DNA of 23,178 nt from CADEEN01 sp031379365 (GTDB lineage: Bacteria; Pseudomonadota; Gammaproteobacteria; Burkholderiales; Burkholderiaceae_C): the NCBI GenBank assembly GCA_031379365.1, contig JANNFB010000317.1, forward strand, positions 1 to 23,178, read 5' to 3'. The notes under the pieces were generated by a model. The model was not told the DNA's origin and searched no databases. It was given only the letters and a program-made list of their open reading frames with translations. The position numbers and the translations under genes were made by a program. Below, piece by piece: positions 15,296 to 23,089 of this stretch (position 1 is its first letter; the number at the start of each line of letters is the position of its first letter).

Positions 15296-16774
15296 GTGAT
15301 TACCGACACCCCCGACGCTCCGACCGAAGTTGCCGAGGCGCCCGCGCCAGCCCGCTTCGACACCCTCCCGCTGGATCCCAAGCTGCTGCGCGCAGTGGCG
15401 GAATCGGGCTACACCGCCATGACGCCGATCCAGGCCAAAGCGATCCCGATCGTGCTCGCCGGGCGAGACGTAATGGGTGCGGCCCAGACCGGCACCGGCA
15501 AGACGGCGGCGTTCACGCTGCCGCTGCTGCAGAAGATGCTGCGCCACGAAAACGCCAGCATGTCGCCGGCGCGCCACCCGGTGCGCGCCTTGGTGCTGGC
15601 GCCGACACGGGAGCTGGCCGACCAGGTGGCGAACAACGTCAAGACCTACGCCAAGCACACCCAGTTGCGTTCGACGGTGGTCTTCGGCGGCATCGACATG
15701 AAGCCGCAGACCCTCTTGCTCAAGGGTGGCGTCGAGGTATTGATTGCGACACCCGGCCGGCTGCTCGATCACATCGAGGGCAAGAACTGTGTCTTGAACC
15801 AGGTCGAGTACGTGGTGCTGGATGAGGCCGACCGCATGCTCGACATCGGTTTCCTGCCCGACTTGCAGCGCATCCTGTCCTACCTGCCCAAGGAACGCCA
15901 GACGCTGTTGTTCTCGGCCACCTTTTCGCCCGAGATCAAGAAGCTGGCGAACAGCTACCTGCAAGACCCGATCTTGGTGGAAGTGGCCCGGCCCAATGCC
16001 ACCGCCACCAATGTCGAGCAGCGCTTCTATAGCGTCGCCGACGATGACAAGCGCGCCGTGGTGCGCCAGTTGCTCCGGACGCGCGAGCTGACGCAGGCGC
16101 TGATCTTCGTCAACTCCAAGCTGGGCGCCGCCCGGCTGGCGCGCTCGTTCGAGCGCGACGGTTTGAAGACCCAGGCCTTGCATGGTGACAAGAGCCAGGA
16201 CGAGCGCTTGAAGGCGTTGGCCGCCTTCAAGGCCGGCGAGGTGGATCTGCTGGTGGCGACCGACGTCGCCGCACGCGGCCTGGACATCGCCGATCTGCCC
16301 GCGGTTTTCAACTTCGACGTGCCCTTCAATGCCGAGGACTACGTGCACCGCATCGGCCGCACCGGCCGTGCGGGCGCTTCCGGCCTGGCCGTCACGCTGG
16401 TTTCGCGCGACGACGCGCGTCTGGTGTCCGACATCGAGAAGCTGATCAAGAAGAAGATCGACCTCGAGCCCTTCGAGATCGAAGACGACCGCCCGCGCCG
16501 GCCGCGGCCACGCGCCGACGTGGACCCCGAGGTCCGCGAGGTTCGTGAGGAGCGCGCAGCGCCGGCCGCACCGCCGCGAAGCTTCGAGCGGCGCCCGCCC
16601 GCAGCGTCGGCCGACCCGTTCTTCGACCGCCCCTACGAGTCGAGCGGCGACGCAGCGGCTGCACCCAGCTGGGAGCCGGCCGCGAAAACGAGCGCGAACG
16701 CCACGCGCGGCTTGTCGCCCAGCATCAAGCCCAAGCGCAAGGTCGCCGCACTGCTGGGCGGCGCCAAGGTCTGA
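15296..16774 (+). CDS. rhlE: DEAD-box ATP-dependent RNA helicase (RhlE-like)
   Basis: Unwinds structured RNA with ATP, with expected roles in ribosome assembly, RNA decay or cold adaptation. All helicase motifs are present: Q motif around FDTLPLDPKLL and TPIQAKAIP, motif I AQTGTGKT (63-70), Ia PTRELA (103-108), Ib TPGRLLD (152-158), II DEAD (176-179), III SAT (207-209), then IFVNSKL, ARGLDI and HRIGRTGRAG. The tail from about 400 is low-complexity, rich in Arg, Pro and Ala with charged residues, as in RhlE-type proteins. The start is GTG at 15296 because an in-frame TGA lies at 15290-15292 and no other start codon precedes the Q motif. Of 492 residues, length is normal. Assignment to RhlE rather than another DEAD-box group is by overall likeness. 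Confidence 0.9.
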   Translation: MITDTPDAPTEVAEAPAPARFDTLPLDPKLLRAVAESGYTAMTPIQAKAIPIVLAGRDVMGAAQTGTGKTAAFTLPLLQKMLRHENASMSPARHPVRALVLAPTRELADQVANNVKTYAKHTQLRSTVVFGGIDMKPQTLLLKGGVEVLIATPGRLLDHIEGKNCVLNQVEYVVLDEADRMLDIGFLPDLQRILSYLPKERQTLLFSATFSPEIKKLANSYLQDPILVEVARPNATATNVEQRFYSVADDDKRAVVRQLLRTRELTQALIFVNSKLGAARLARSFERDGLKTQALHGDKSQDERLKALAAFKAGEVDLLVATDVAARGLDIADLPAVFNFDVPFNAEDYVHRIGRTGRAGASGLAVTLVSRDDARLVSDIEKLIKKKIDLEPFEIEDDRPRRPRPRADVDPEVREVREERAAPAAPPRSFERRPPAASADPFFDRPYESSGDAAAAPSWEPAAKTSANATRGLSPSIKPKRKVAALLGGAKV

Positions 16775-16803
16775 CGCAGCTGCCGGCCGTGGCGGCGATT
16801 CGC

Positions 16804-16836
16804 GGCTGAGTTGCGGCGCCGAGCCGGCGCTCAGCC
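16804..16836. terminator. Inverted repeat between convergent genes, possible two-way terminator
   Basis: Between the helicase stop (16774) and the stop of the minus-strand methylase gene (16838) lies GGCTGAG (16804-16810) matched by CTCAGCC (16830-16836), with an inner GCGCC/GGCGC stem around a five-base loop. No T-run follows on either side, so it would be an atypical or Rho-assisted terminator. Confidence 0.4.
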
Positions 16837-16837
16837 C

Positions 16838-17614
16838 TCAGCGAGCCAACCAGAGGAAGACCGCGGGCAGGTGCTTGTTGTCCAAGCGTGCGGGTATTGA
16901 GCGCCACTGCTCCACACTGCGGGTCAGGCACCAGCCGCCTGGCAAGGTCAGGCCGCAGGCCACGGACAGCTGGGTGTCGGCCGACAGCGCTTCGAGCAGG
17001 CCTGCCATCAAGGCCGCGTTGCGGTATGGCGTTTCGATCGCAATCTGGGTTTGGCGCTCGCGCTGCGAACGCAGTTGCAACGACTGGATGCGTGCCTTGC
17101 GCTCGGCTGCGTCGGTCGGCAAGTAGCCGACGAAGGCAAAGCTCTGCCCGTTGAGACCGCTGGCGGCCAGGGCCAACAGCAACGAACTCGGGCCGGCGAG
17201 CGGGCACACCTTGATCTCGAGCCGGTGCGCGCAGGCTACCAGGGCGGCCCCCGGGTCGGCCACGGCCGGAAGGCCGGCTTCGCTGATCAGGCCGATGTCA
17301 TGGCCGGCCAGCGCCGGTGCCAGCAGTGTGTCGAGCGAAGACGAGCTCGGCGCCGCATGGCCCCCCTTGGGCGGTCTCGGCAGCTCGCGGATGTCGATCT
17401 CCTGCAGCGGATGTGCCAGCGGCGTCTGGGCGGCCACGCGCTTGAGGAAGGCACGCGTGGTTTTCGCGTCCTCGGCGACCCAGTGGGACAGCTGTGCCGC
17501 TTGATGCAGCACGCCCGCCGCCAGTACGGCTTCGATCGGCGGCGCTTCGGGTGCTCCCAGGTCCAGGGTGTTGGGCACCAGAATCAGGCTGCCGCGCTTT
17601 GCGCCGCTTGTCAT
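16838..17614 (-). CDS. RsmI-like SAM-dependent methyltransferase (tetrapyrrole methylase fold)
   Basis: A 258-residue protein of the fold shared by RsmI (16S rRNA 2'-O-methylation of C1402) and cobalamin-pathway methylases. Family marks: LILVPNTLDLG at the start, HWVAEDAKTTRAFLKR, the SAM-site-like GLISEAGLPAVADPGAALV, VCPLAGPSSLLLALAASGLNGQSFAFVGYLP and IETPYRNAALM. This type, often paired with maf in betaproteobacteria, is a paralogue of RsmI; its substrate is unclear. The segment PRPPKGGHAAPSSSS (around 95-110) is low-complexity. The ATG at 17614 overlaps the maf stop (ATGA), so translation is coupled. A longer frame from 17659 lies inside maf and is not supported. Confidence 0.82.
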   Translation of the reverse strand: MTSGAKRGSLILVPNTLDLGAPEAPPIEAVLAAGVLHQAAQLSHWVAEDAKTTRAFLKRVAAQTPLAHPLQEIDIRELPRPPKGGHAAPSSSSLDTLLAPALAGHDIGLISEAGLPAVADPGAALVACAHRLEIKVCPLAGPSSLLLALAASGLNGQSFAFVGYLPTDAAERKARIQSLQLRSQRERQTQIAIETPYRNAALMAGLLEALSADTQLSVACGLTLPGGWCLTRSVEQWRSIPARLDNKHLPAVFLWLAR

Positions 17615-18207
17615 CGGGGTCCCAGGGGGTCGAGGCCGGCCTCGCGCAGCAGGGTGCAAGTGCGGATCAGGGGCAGGCCGATCAGCGCGGTTGGATCGTC
17701 GGACTCGATCGACGCCAGCAATGCGATGCCCAGGCCTTCGCTCTTGGCACTGCCGGCGCAGTCATAGGGCTGCTCGGTACGCAGGTAGTACTCGATCTCG
17801 CCGTCGCTCAGTGTCCGGAATTTCACCGCCACAGGCGCCAGCAGGCCGCGGACGTAGCCGCGGTCGCGGCGGATCACAGCCACGGCTGTGTGGAAGAGGA
17901 CCCGTCTGCCGCTCATGGCGCGCAACTGGGCGACGGCGCGGTCATGCGTGTGCGGCTTACCGATTGGCTGGCCGTCGAGCTCGGCCACCTGGTCGGAACC
18001 GATGACCACAGCGTCGGGGTGCAGGGTGGCAACGGCCTCGGCTTTGGCCCGCGCCAACTGAGCTGCGAGTTCGCCTGGCGCCGCGCCCGGCGGCGGCGTC
18101 TCGTCCACGCCGGGAACAACCACCTCGAACGCCAGGCCCAGACGGGCCAGCAACTCGCAGCGGTAGCGCGAAGAGGAGGCCAGGATCAAGCGCGCCGTGC
18201 CAGACAT
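17611..18207 (-). CDS. Maf/YceF-type nucleotide pyrophosphatase
   Basis: A 198-residue Maf-family protein, a house-cleaning enzyme that hydrolyses modified or canonical nucleoside triphosphates. It begins LILASSSRYRCELLARLGL (8-26), the phosphate-binding Ser-Arg motif, then VDETPPPG, IGSDQVAELDGQPIGKP with the catalytic Asp72, and YDCAGSAKSEGLGIALL. The CAGSAKSEG stretch, in place of the DKAGAYGIQG of YhdE/Maf1, points to the YceF branch, for which 7-methyl-GTP is the reported substrate in E. coli. The ATG at 18207 directly precedes the motif; an ATG at 18222 is less likely. A -10-like GAGAAT (18220-18215) lies seven bases before the start. Confidence 0.9.
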   Translation of the reverse strand: MSGTARLILASSSRYRCELLARLGLAFEVVVPGVDETPPPGAAPGELAAQLARAKAEAVATLHPDAVVIGSDQVAELDGQPIGKPHTHDRAVAQLRAMSGRRVLFHTAVAVIRRDRGYVRGLLAPVAVKFRTLSDGEIEYYLRTEQPYDCAGSAKSEGLGIALLASIESDDPTALIGLPLIRTCTLLREAGLDPLGPR

Positions 18208-18271
18208 GACGGGGATTCTCACACTGCCTCATGCGAGTCGCGACCGCAGGCGTCCACCGTAAACTGAGCCC
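18208..18271. promoter_or_regulatory. Divergent maf/yceD promoter region
   Basis: 64 nt separate the two starts. TAAACT (18260-18265) ends six bases before the yceD ATG on the plus strand, and GAGAAT (18220-18215) ends seven bases before the maf ATG on the minus strand. Neither gene has a Shine-Dalgarno motif there, so both transcripts could be leaderless. The -35 regions are poor. Confidence 0.35.
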
Positions 18272-18826
18272 ATGAACCCGCGTCAGCCCAATCCTCGCAA
18301 GCTCGATGTCACCGCGGCGGCGGCGCAAGCCCTTGTGCTCCAGGGCACCTGGCCGCTGGCGGGCTTTGCACGGGTGACAGACGGCACCGACCAGGACGGC
18401 GAGGTGCGTTGGTCCGCACGCGGCGAATTGCGTGAGAGCGCCGGGCGCGCGCCCGAGGCCAGGCTTCACCTGAGCGCCCAGGCGCGTGTGTGGCGTGACT
18501 GCCAGCGTTGCCTGGAGCCGGTGGCGCTCGAGCTGGACATTGCCCGCTCGTTGCGTTTCGTCGCTGACGAAGCCACGGCCGAGGCGCTTGACGCGGATAG
18601 CGAGGACGATGTCCTGGCGTTGCCGCGCCGCCTGGACCTGCACGACCTGCTCGAAGACGAGTTGCTCTTGGCCCTGCCCGTGGTGCCGATGCACGACGCC
18701 TGTCCACACAGTTTGCCCGTTTCGGCAGGCACAGGGTTCGACGACGTCGAACCCGCGCCGGCCAAGAACCCGTTTGCCATGCTGGGCAGCCTGAAGCGCG
18801 GCCCACGCGGCGGCGGCCTGGGGTGA
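18272..18826 (+). CDS. yceD: YceD family protein (DUF177), 23S rRNA accumulation factor
   Basis: A 184-residue protein of the DUF177 family, which in E. coli and plants is linked to 23S rRNA accumulation and lies just before rpmF. It has the family core: LHLSAQARVWRDCQRCLEPVALEL with Cys77 and Cys80 in a CxxC motif, followed by the acidic EDDVLALPRRLDLHDLLEDELLLALPVVPMHDAC with a further Cys and CPHS. The C-terminal part (KNPFAMLGSLKR) is also typical. The two cysteine groups could bind metal, but this is inference. The gene order yceD-rpmF-plsX is conserved in proteobacteria and supports the call. Confidence 0.93.
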   Translation: MNPRQPNPRKLDVTAAAAQALVLQGTWPLAGFARVTDGTDQDGEVRWSARGELRESAGRAPEARLHLSAQARVWRDCQRCLEPVALELDIARSLRFVADEATAEALDADSEDDVLALPRRLDLHDLLEDELLLALPVVPMHDACPHSLPVSAGTGFDDVEPAPAKNPFAMLGSLKRGPRGGGLG

Positions 18827-18952
18827 TGCAGGCCGCCGGGCCGCCTCTGCTACACTCTGCGACTTTTCGCGCTGGCCTGGTCCCTGCCCAGGCTGCGCTG
18901 CTCGGCCCGCTCAGCTTGTCTTTCCGGCCGGGCCCCGCCTCAGGAGAATTTC
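18827..18952 (+). promoter_or_regulatory. rpmF leader: candidate -10, hairpin and strong ribosome site
   Basis: TACACT (18851-18856) is a -10-like box right after yceD, which may give rpmF its own promoter. The leader holds a perfect 6-bp hairpin, GCCTGG/CCAGGC (18875-18880 with 18888-18893). AGGAGA (18942-18947) at five bases from the ATG is a strong ribosome site and fixes the rpmF start. The -35 is not clear. Confidence 0.4.
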
Positions 18953-19135
18953 ATGGCCGTCCAGCAAAACAAGAAGTCGCCTTCAAAGCGTGGCATGCAC
19001 CGCGCGCACAACGCACTGACCACCCCGGGCACGGCCATCGAGCCGACCACGGGCGAGAACCACTTGCGCCACCACATCAGCCCGACCGGCTTTTACCGTG
19101 GCCGCAAAGTGCTCAAGACCAAGGCAGACGCCTGA
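18953..19135 (+). CDS. rpmF: 50S ribosomal protein L32
   Basis: A 60-residue basic ribosomal protein of the large subunit, starting AVQQNKKSPSKRGMHRAHNA, the invariant L32 N-terminus, with HHISPTGFYRGRKVL near the end. The four zinc-binding cysteines of some L32 forms are absent, as is usual in proteobacteria. Length is right. Start and ribosome site are unambiguous. It lies between yceD and plsX as expected. Confidence 0.98.
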   Translation: MAVQQNKKSPSKRGMHRAHNALTTPGTAIEPTTGENHLRHHISPTGFYRGRKVLKTKADA

Positions 19136-19203
19136 ACGGCGGTTGCCGCAGGGGCCACGCTGATGGCCACTGCGGCGCTTCAGCCTGACGCCTGCTCTGC
19201 GAG

Positions 19204-20301
19204 ATGGGCCGTCTGAACTCCGTGAAAGACCCGCTGCCGCCGCTGGCCCAGGTGCGCTTGGCTGTGGATTGCATGGGCGGGGACCATGGGGTCGCCGTCA
19301 CGTTGCCTGCCTGCCGAGCCTTCCTCGACAAGCACCCCGCGGCTGAATTGATCCTCGTCGGTACCGCGGCGGCGCTCGCTCCAGCGACCGGTTGGCCGCG
19401 CACCGCCTGCGTGGTCGCCACCGAGGTGGTCGCCATGGACGATGCCATCGAAGTGGCCCTGCGCCGCAAGAAGGACTCGTCGATGCGCGTGGCCATCGAG
19501 CAGCTGAAGCTCACAGGCGACGCGAATGCTCCGGTCCACGCCTGTGTTTCGGCGGGTAACACCGGTGCGCTGATGGCCGTGGCCCGCTACGTGCTCAAGA
19601 CGCTCGAAGGTATCGACCGGCCGGCCATCGCCACCGTGTTGCCGAACCGGCGCGATGGCTTCACGACGGTGCTGGACTTGGGCGCCAACGTTGATTGCAC
19701 GCCCGAACAGCTGTTCCAGTTCGCCGTCATGGGCAGCGCCCTGGTGTCCGCGATGGACGGCAAGGACGATCCCAGCGTGGGCTTGCTCAACATCGGCGAA
19801 GAAGCCATCAAGGGCAGCGAGATCATCAAACGCACCGGTGAGTTGCTGCGCGCCGCCGCTGCGGCCGGGCACCTCAACTTCCACGGCAACGTCGAAGGCA
19901 ATGACATCTTCAAGGGCACGACCGATATCGTGGTCTGTGACGGCTTCGTCGGCAACGTCGTGCTCAAGGCGTCGGAGGGCCTGGCGTCGATGCTCAGCGA
20001 GTTCATTCGCCAGGAGTTCACCCGCAACGTTTTCACCAAAATGGCCGCCCTGGTCGCGATGCCGGTGCTCAAGCACTTCAAGCAGCGTGTCGACCACCGC
20101 CGCTACAACGGCGCGGCGCTGCTCGGCCTGCGCGGCTTGGTCTTCAAGAGCCACGGTTCGGCCGACGCCTTTGCCTTCGAACACGCCTTGACGCGCGCTT
20201 ATGATGCCGCACGCAACCGCCTGCTCGACCGCGTGCACGACCGCATCCTTGAAACGCTGCAAGCCATGCCGACGTCGGATCTCGCGGCGCAAGACGCATG
20301 A
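19204..20301 (+). CDS. plsX: Phosphate acyltransferase
   Basis: Transfers the acyl group from acyl-ACP to phosphate, giving acyl-phosphate for the first glycerol-phosphate acylation in phospholipid synthesis; a peripheral membrane enzyme. Family marks: RLAVDCMGGDHG at the start, CVSAGNTGALMAVARYVLKTL, RPAIATVLPNRRDG, VLDLGANVDCTPEQLFQFAVMG, VGLLNIGEEAIKGSE, FHGNVEGNDIFKGTTDIVVCDGFVGNVVLK and YNGAALLGLRGLVFKSHG. The 365 residues include about 17 before RLAVDCMGG, slightly longer than usual; later starts are possible but no better ribosome site is seen. Its stop overlaps the fabH start (ATGA). Confidence 0.96.
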   Translation: MGRLNSVKDPLPPLAQVRLAVDCMGGDHGVAVTLPACRAFLDKHPAAELILVGTAAALAPATGWPRTACVVATEVVAMDDAIEVALRRKKDSSMRVAIEQLKLTGDANAPVHACVSAGNTGALMAVARYVLKTLEGIDRPAIATVLPNRRDGFTTVLDLGANVDCTPEQLFQFAVMGSALVSAMDGKDDPSVGLLNIGEEAIKGSEIIKRTGELLRAAAAAGHLNFHGNVEGNDIFKGTTDIVVCDGFVGNVVLKASEGLASMLSEFIRQEFTRNVFTKMAALVAMPVLKHFKQRVDHRRYNGAALLGLRGLVFKSHGSADAFAFEHALTRAYDAARNRLLDRVHDRILETLQAMPTSDLAAQDA

Positions 20302-21299
20302 CGCCCTCGCCAGCATCAGCAGTGCCGCGTTACTCGCGCATTACCGGCACGGGCAGCCACTTGCCGCCCCAGCGCCTGAGCAATGCCGACATGGCCCACC
20401 GCCTGGCCGCCCAAGGGGTCGAAACCTCGGATGAGTGGATCGTCGAGCGCACCGGCATCCGGGCGCGCCACTTTGCGGCCGATGGGGTGGTCTGTAGCGA
20501 TCTGGCCCTGGCCGCCGCGACAGCCGCGCTGGCGGCAGCTGGCCGCAACGCGGCCGATGTCGACCTGATCATTGTTGCCACCTCGACACCCGACATGGTG
20601 TTCCCGTCGACGGCTTGCATCCTCCAGCAAAAGCTGGGTGTGCACGGCTGCGCGGCGTTCGACATCCAGGCGGTCTGCTCCGGATTCGTCTACGCCTTGA
20701 CGATGGCCGACGCTTTGGTCCGCACTGGCAGCGCCAAATGCGCCCTGGTGATCGGGGCCGAGGTGTTCTCGCGCATTCTCGATTTCCAGGACCGCACCAC
20801 CTGCGTCCTGTTCGGTGACGGCGCGGGCGCCGTGGTGCTGGAAGCCAGCGACAAGCCCGGCTTGCTGGCCACGGAACTGCACGCCGATGGCCGCCATGTC
20901 GGCATCCTGTGCGTGCCCGGCACAGTGGCTGGCGGCAAGGTGCTGGGCAATCCACTGCTGAAGATGGACGGGCCGGCCGTCTTCAAGCTAGCGGTTGGGG
21001 TGCTCGAAGAGGCCGCGCGTGCCGTGCTGGCCAAGGCCGGCAAGTCCGAGGCCGACATCGACTTCCTGATCCCGCATCAGGCCAACATTCGCATCATGCA
21101 GAGCACGGCGCGCAAGCTCAAGCTTGCGGCCGACAAACTCGTCGTCACGGTCGACGAGCATGGCAACACGTCCGCAGCGTCGATCCCGCTGGCGCTCGAT
21201 GTGGCCGTCAGGGACGGCCGCATCCGTCCCGGCCATACCTTGCTGTTGGAAGGCGTCGGCGGCGGCTTCACTTGGGGCGCTGTGCTGCTCGAGTTCTGA
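20298..21299 (+). CDS. fabH: 3-oxoacyl-ACP synthase III
   Basis: Starts fatty-acid synthesis by condensing acetyl-CoA with malonyl-ACP. The 333-residue thiolase-fold protein has the catalytic triad Cys127 (IQAVCSGF), His260 (IPHQANIRIM) and Asn290 (EHGNTSAAS), plus SDEWIVERTGIRARH and VGGGFTWGAVLLEF. It starts inside the plsX stop codon (ATGA). The N-terminal extension of about ten residues before YSRITGTG is slightly long for the family. The CoA-binding and catalytic residues are intact. Confidence 0.97.
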   Translation: MTPSPASAVPRYSRITGTGSHLPPQRLSNADMAHRLAAQGVETSDEWIVERTGIRARHFAADGVVCSDLALAAATAALAAAGRNAADVDLIIVATSTPDMVFPSTACILQQKLGVHGCAAFDIQAVCSGFVYALTMADALVRTGSAKCALVIGAEVFSRILDFQDRTTCVLFGDGAGAVVLEASDKPGLLATELHADGRHVGILCVPGTVAGGKVLGNPLLKMDGPAVFKLAVGVLEEAARAVLAKAGKSEADIDFLIPHQANIRIMQSTARKLKLAADKLVVTVDEHGNTSAASIPLALDVAVRDGRIRPGHTLLLEGVGGGFTWGAVLLEF

Positions 21300-21314
21300 C
21301 CCAGAGACCTTGCA

Positions 21315-22253
21315 ATGACTTCGTTCGCGTTCATCTTTCCGGGCCAGGGCTCACAGGCCGTGGGCATGCTGGACGCCTGGGGCGACCACCCTGCGGTGCG
21401 TGAGACCCTGGCCGAGGCTTCTGCGGCCCTGGGAGAGGACGTGGCCCGCCTGATTCACGGCGGTCCAAAGGAAGCGCTGGATCTGACAACCAACACGCAG
21501 CCGGTGATGCTGGTCGCGGGCATCGCTTGCTACCGCGCTTGGCGCCATGAGGGCGGGGCGGAGCCGGCGGCAGTCGCGGGCCACTCGCTGGGCGAGTACA
21601 CCGCGCTGGTCGCGGCTGGCGCCTTGACGCTGACCGAGGCGTTGCCCTTGGTGCGCTTTCGCGCCCAGGCGATGCAGGAGGCCGTGCCCGTTGGTGTCGG
21701 CGCGATGGCGGCGATCCTGGGCCTCGACGCCCGCGCGGTCGTCGACGGCTGTGCCGAGGCGGCAAAGGCCAGCGGTGAGGTGGTTGAGGCGGTCAATTTC
21801 AACGATCCCAAGCAGACGGTGATCGCGGGCAGCAAGGCTGGCGTCGACAAGGGCTGCGAGGTCTTGAAGGCCAGCGGCGCCAAACGCGCACTGATGTTGT
21901 CGGTCTCGGCGCCGTTCCACTCCAGCCTGATGAAGCCGGCCGCTGACCGCCTGCGCGACAGGCTCGCCAGCGTCTCGATCGCGGCACTGCGGCTGCCGCT
22001 CGTCAACAACATCGATGTGGCCGTGGCCAGCGACGCCACGTCGATCCGCGACGCCCTCTACCGGCAGGCGTTCGGCGCGGTGCGCTGGGTCGAAGTGGTG
22101 CAAGCCCTGCGGCGGCGCGGCGTGTCGCACATCATCGAGTGCGGGCCTGGCAAGGTGCTGGCCGGCATGGTCAAGCGCATCGATGCCGAAGCCGTCACAG
22201 CCAGCCTGTTCGATCCTGCCTCACTGGCTGAGGTGCGGGGGATGCTTGCATGA
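21315..22253 (+). CDS. fabD: Malonyl-CoA:ACP transacylase
   Basis: Loads malonyl groups onto ACP. The 312-residue protein has FPGQGSQAVGML (8-19), the nucleophile Ser91 in AGHSLGEYTALVAAG, Arg115 in VRFRAQAMQEA, His202 in SAPFHSSLMKP and ECGPGKVLAGM. Length is normal. It follows fabH by 15 nt and overlaps fabG by four bases (ATGA). Confidence 0.97.
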   Translation: MTSFAFIFPGQGSQAVGMLDAWGDHPAVRETLAEASAALGEDVARLIHGGPKEALDLTTNTQPVMLVAGIACYRAWRHEGGAEPAAVAGHSLGEYTALVAAGALTLTEALPLVRFRAQAMQEAVPVGVGAMAAILGLDARAVVDGCAEAAKASGEVVEAVNFNDPKQTVIAGSKAGVDKGCEVLKASGAKRALMLSVSAPFHSSLMKPAADRLRDRLASVSIAALRLPLVNNIDVAVASDATSIRDALYRQAFGAVRWVEVVQALRRRGVSHIIECGPGKVLAGMVKRIDAEAVTASLFDPASLAEVRGMLA

Positions 22254-22993
22254 GTGACGCCTTCAAGGGGCAGGTTGCGCTCGTCACCGGGGCCACACGC
22301 GGCATCGGCCGGGCGATCGCCGAGGCGCTCGCGGCGCAGGGGGCCAAGGTCGTCGGCACAGCCACCGGGCAGGCGGGGGCCGCCAGCATCGACGCCGCAC
22401 TCGCGCCTTTGGGCGGCCGCGGCATCGTGCTCGATGTCAATGACGGCGAGGCCTTGCAAAACGCCGTCGATGCCATCGTCGCCCAGGACGGCGGCCTGCA
22501 TATCCTGATCAACAACGCCGGCATCACCCGCGACACGCTGGCCATGCGCATGAAGGACGCCGATTGGGACGCCGTGCTCGACACCAATCTGAAGGCGGTT
22601 TTTCGCGCCAGCCGGGCCGTCATCCGGGTGATGATGAAACAGCGCCACGGTCGCATCGTCAACATCACCTCGGTGGTCGGCGCCTCCGGGAATGCCGGTC
22701 AAGCCAACTATGCTGCGGCCAAGGCCGGCGTCGCCGGTATGACGCGCGCGCTGGCCCGGGAGCTGGGCAGCCGTGGCATCACCGTGAATTGCGTTGCGCC
22801 GGGTTTCATCGCCACCGACATGACAGACGGATTGGCCGAGGCGCAGAAGGCGGCACTCTTGGCGCAGATCCCGGTTGGCCGCCTGGGCACGCCTCAGGAA
22901 GTTGCCGCTGCGGTGCTGTTTCTGGCCTCGCCCGCAGCCGCTTACGTCACGGGATGCGAGTTGCATGTCAACGGCGGCATGTACATGAACTAG
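22250..22993 (+). CDS. fabG: 3-oxoacyl-ACP reductase
   Basis: NADPH-dependent reduction of 3-oxoacyl-ACP in the elongation cycle. The 247-residue short-chain dehydrogenase shows VTGATRGIG (12-20), INNAGITRD (87-95), Asn114, the catalytic Ser141, Tyr154 and Lys158 (NITSVVGASG; ANYAAAKAG), and the typical end ELHVNGGMYM. Its ATG overlaps the fabD stop, giving coupled translation. Position before acpP separates it from the many FabG-like paralogues. Confidence 0.97.
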   Translation: MSDAFKGQVALVTGATRGIGRAIAEALAAQGAKVVGTATGQAGAASIDAALAPLGGRGIVLDVNDGEALQNAVDAIVAQDGGLHILINNAGITRDTLAMRMKDADWDAVLDTNLKAVFRASRAVIRVMMKQRHGRIVNITSVVGASGNAGQANYAAAKAGVAGMTRALARELGSRGITVNCVAPGFIATDMTDGLAEAQKAALLAQIPVGRLGTPQEVAAAVLFLASPAAAYVTGCELHVNGGMYMN

Positions 22994-23089
22994 TTCGGGG
23001 GCCCGCCGGGCAAGGCGAGCGATCGGGGGCGTTTCCCCATCGCCGCTTAGAATTCGGGCCGTTTTGCGTACCCACTCCTGGAGGAGTCA
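22994..23089 (+). promoter_or_regulatory. acpP: acpP upstream region with candidate -10, hairpin and strong ribosome site
   Basis: TAGAAT (23048-23053) is a good -10 match without a clear -35. Upstream, GGGG/CCCC with flanking GAT/ATC (about 23021-23041) can form a short hairpin. GGAGGAG (23080-23086) before the ATG at 23090 is a very strong ribosome site, fitting the high need for ACP. A separate promoter for acpP is known in other proteobacteria; here it is inferred from motifs. Confidence 0.45.

Noticed and set aside
17341..17380. CCCCCCTTGGGCGG core inside the RsmI-like gene as an inserted dispersed repeat
   Set aside because: The core resembles the insert at 8924-8941, but the protein does not seem longer than relatives at this point as far as I recall, so an insertion cannot be argued without an alignment.
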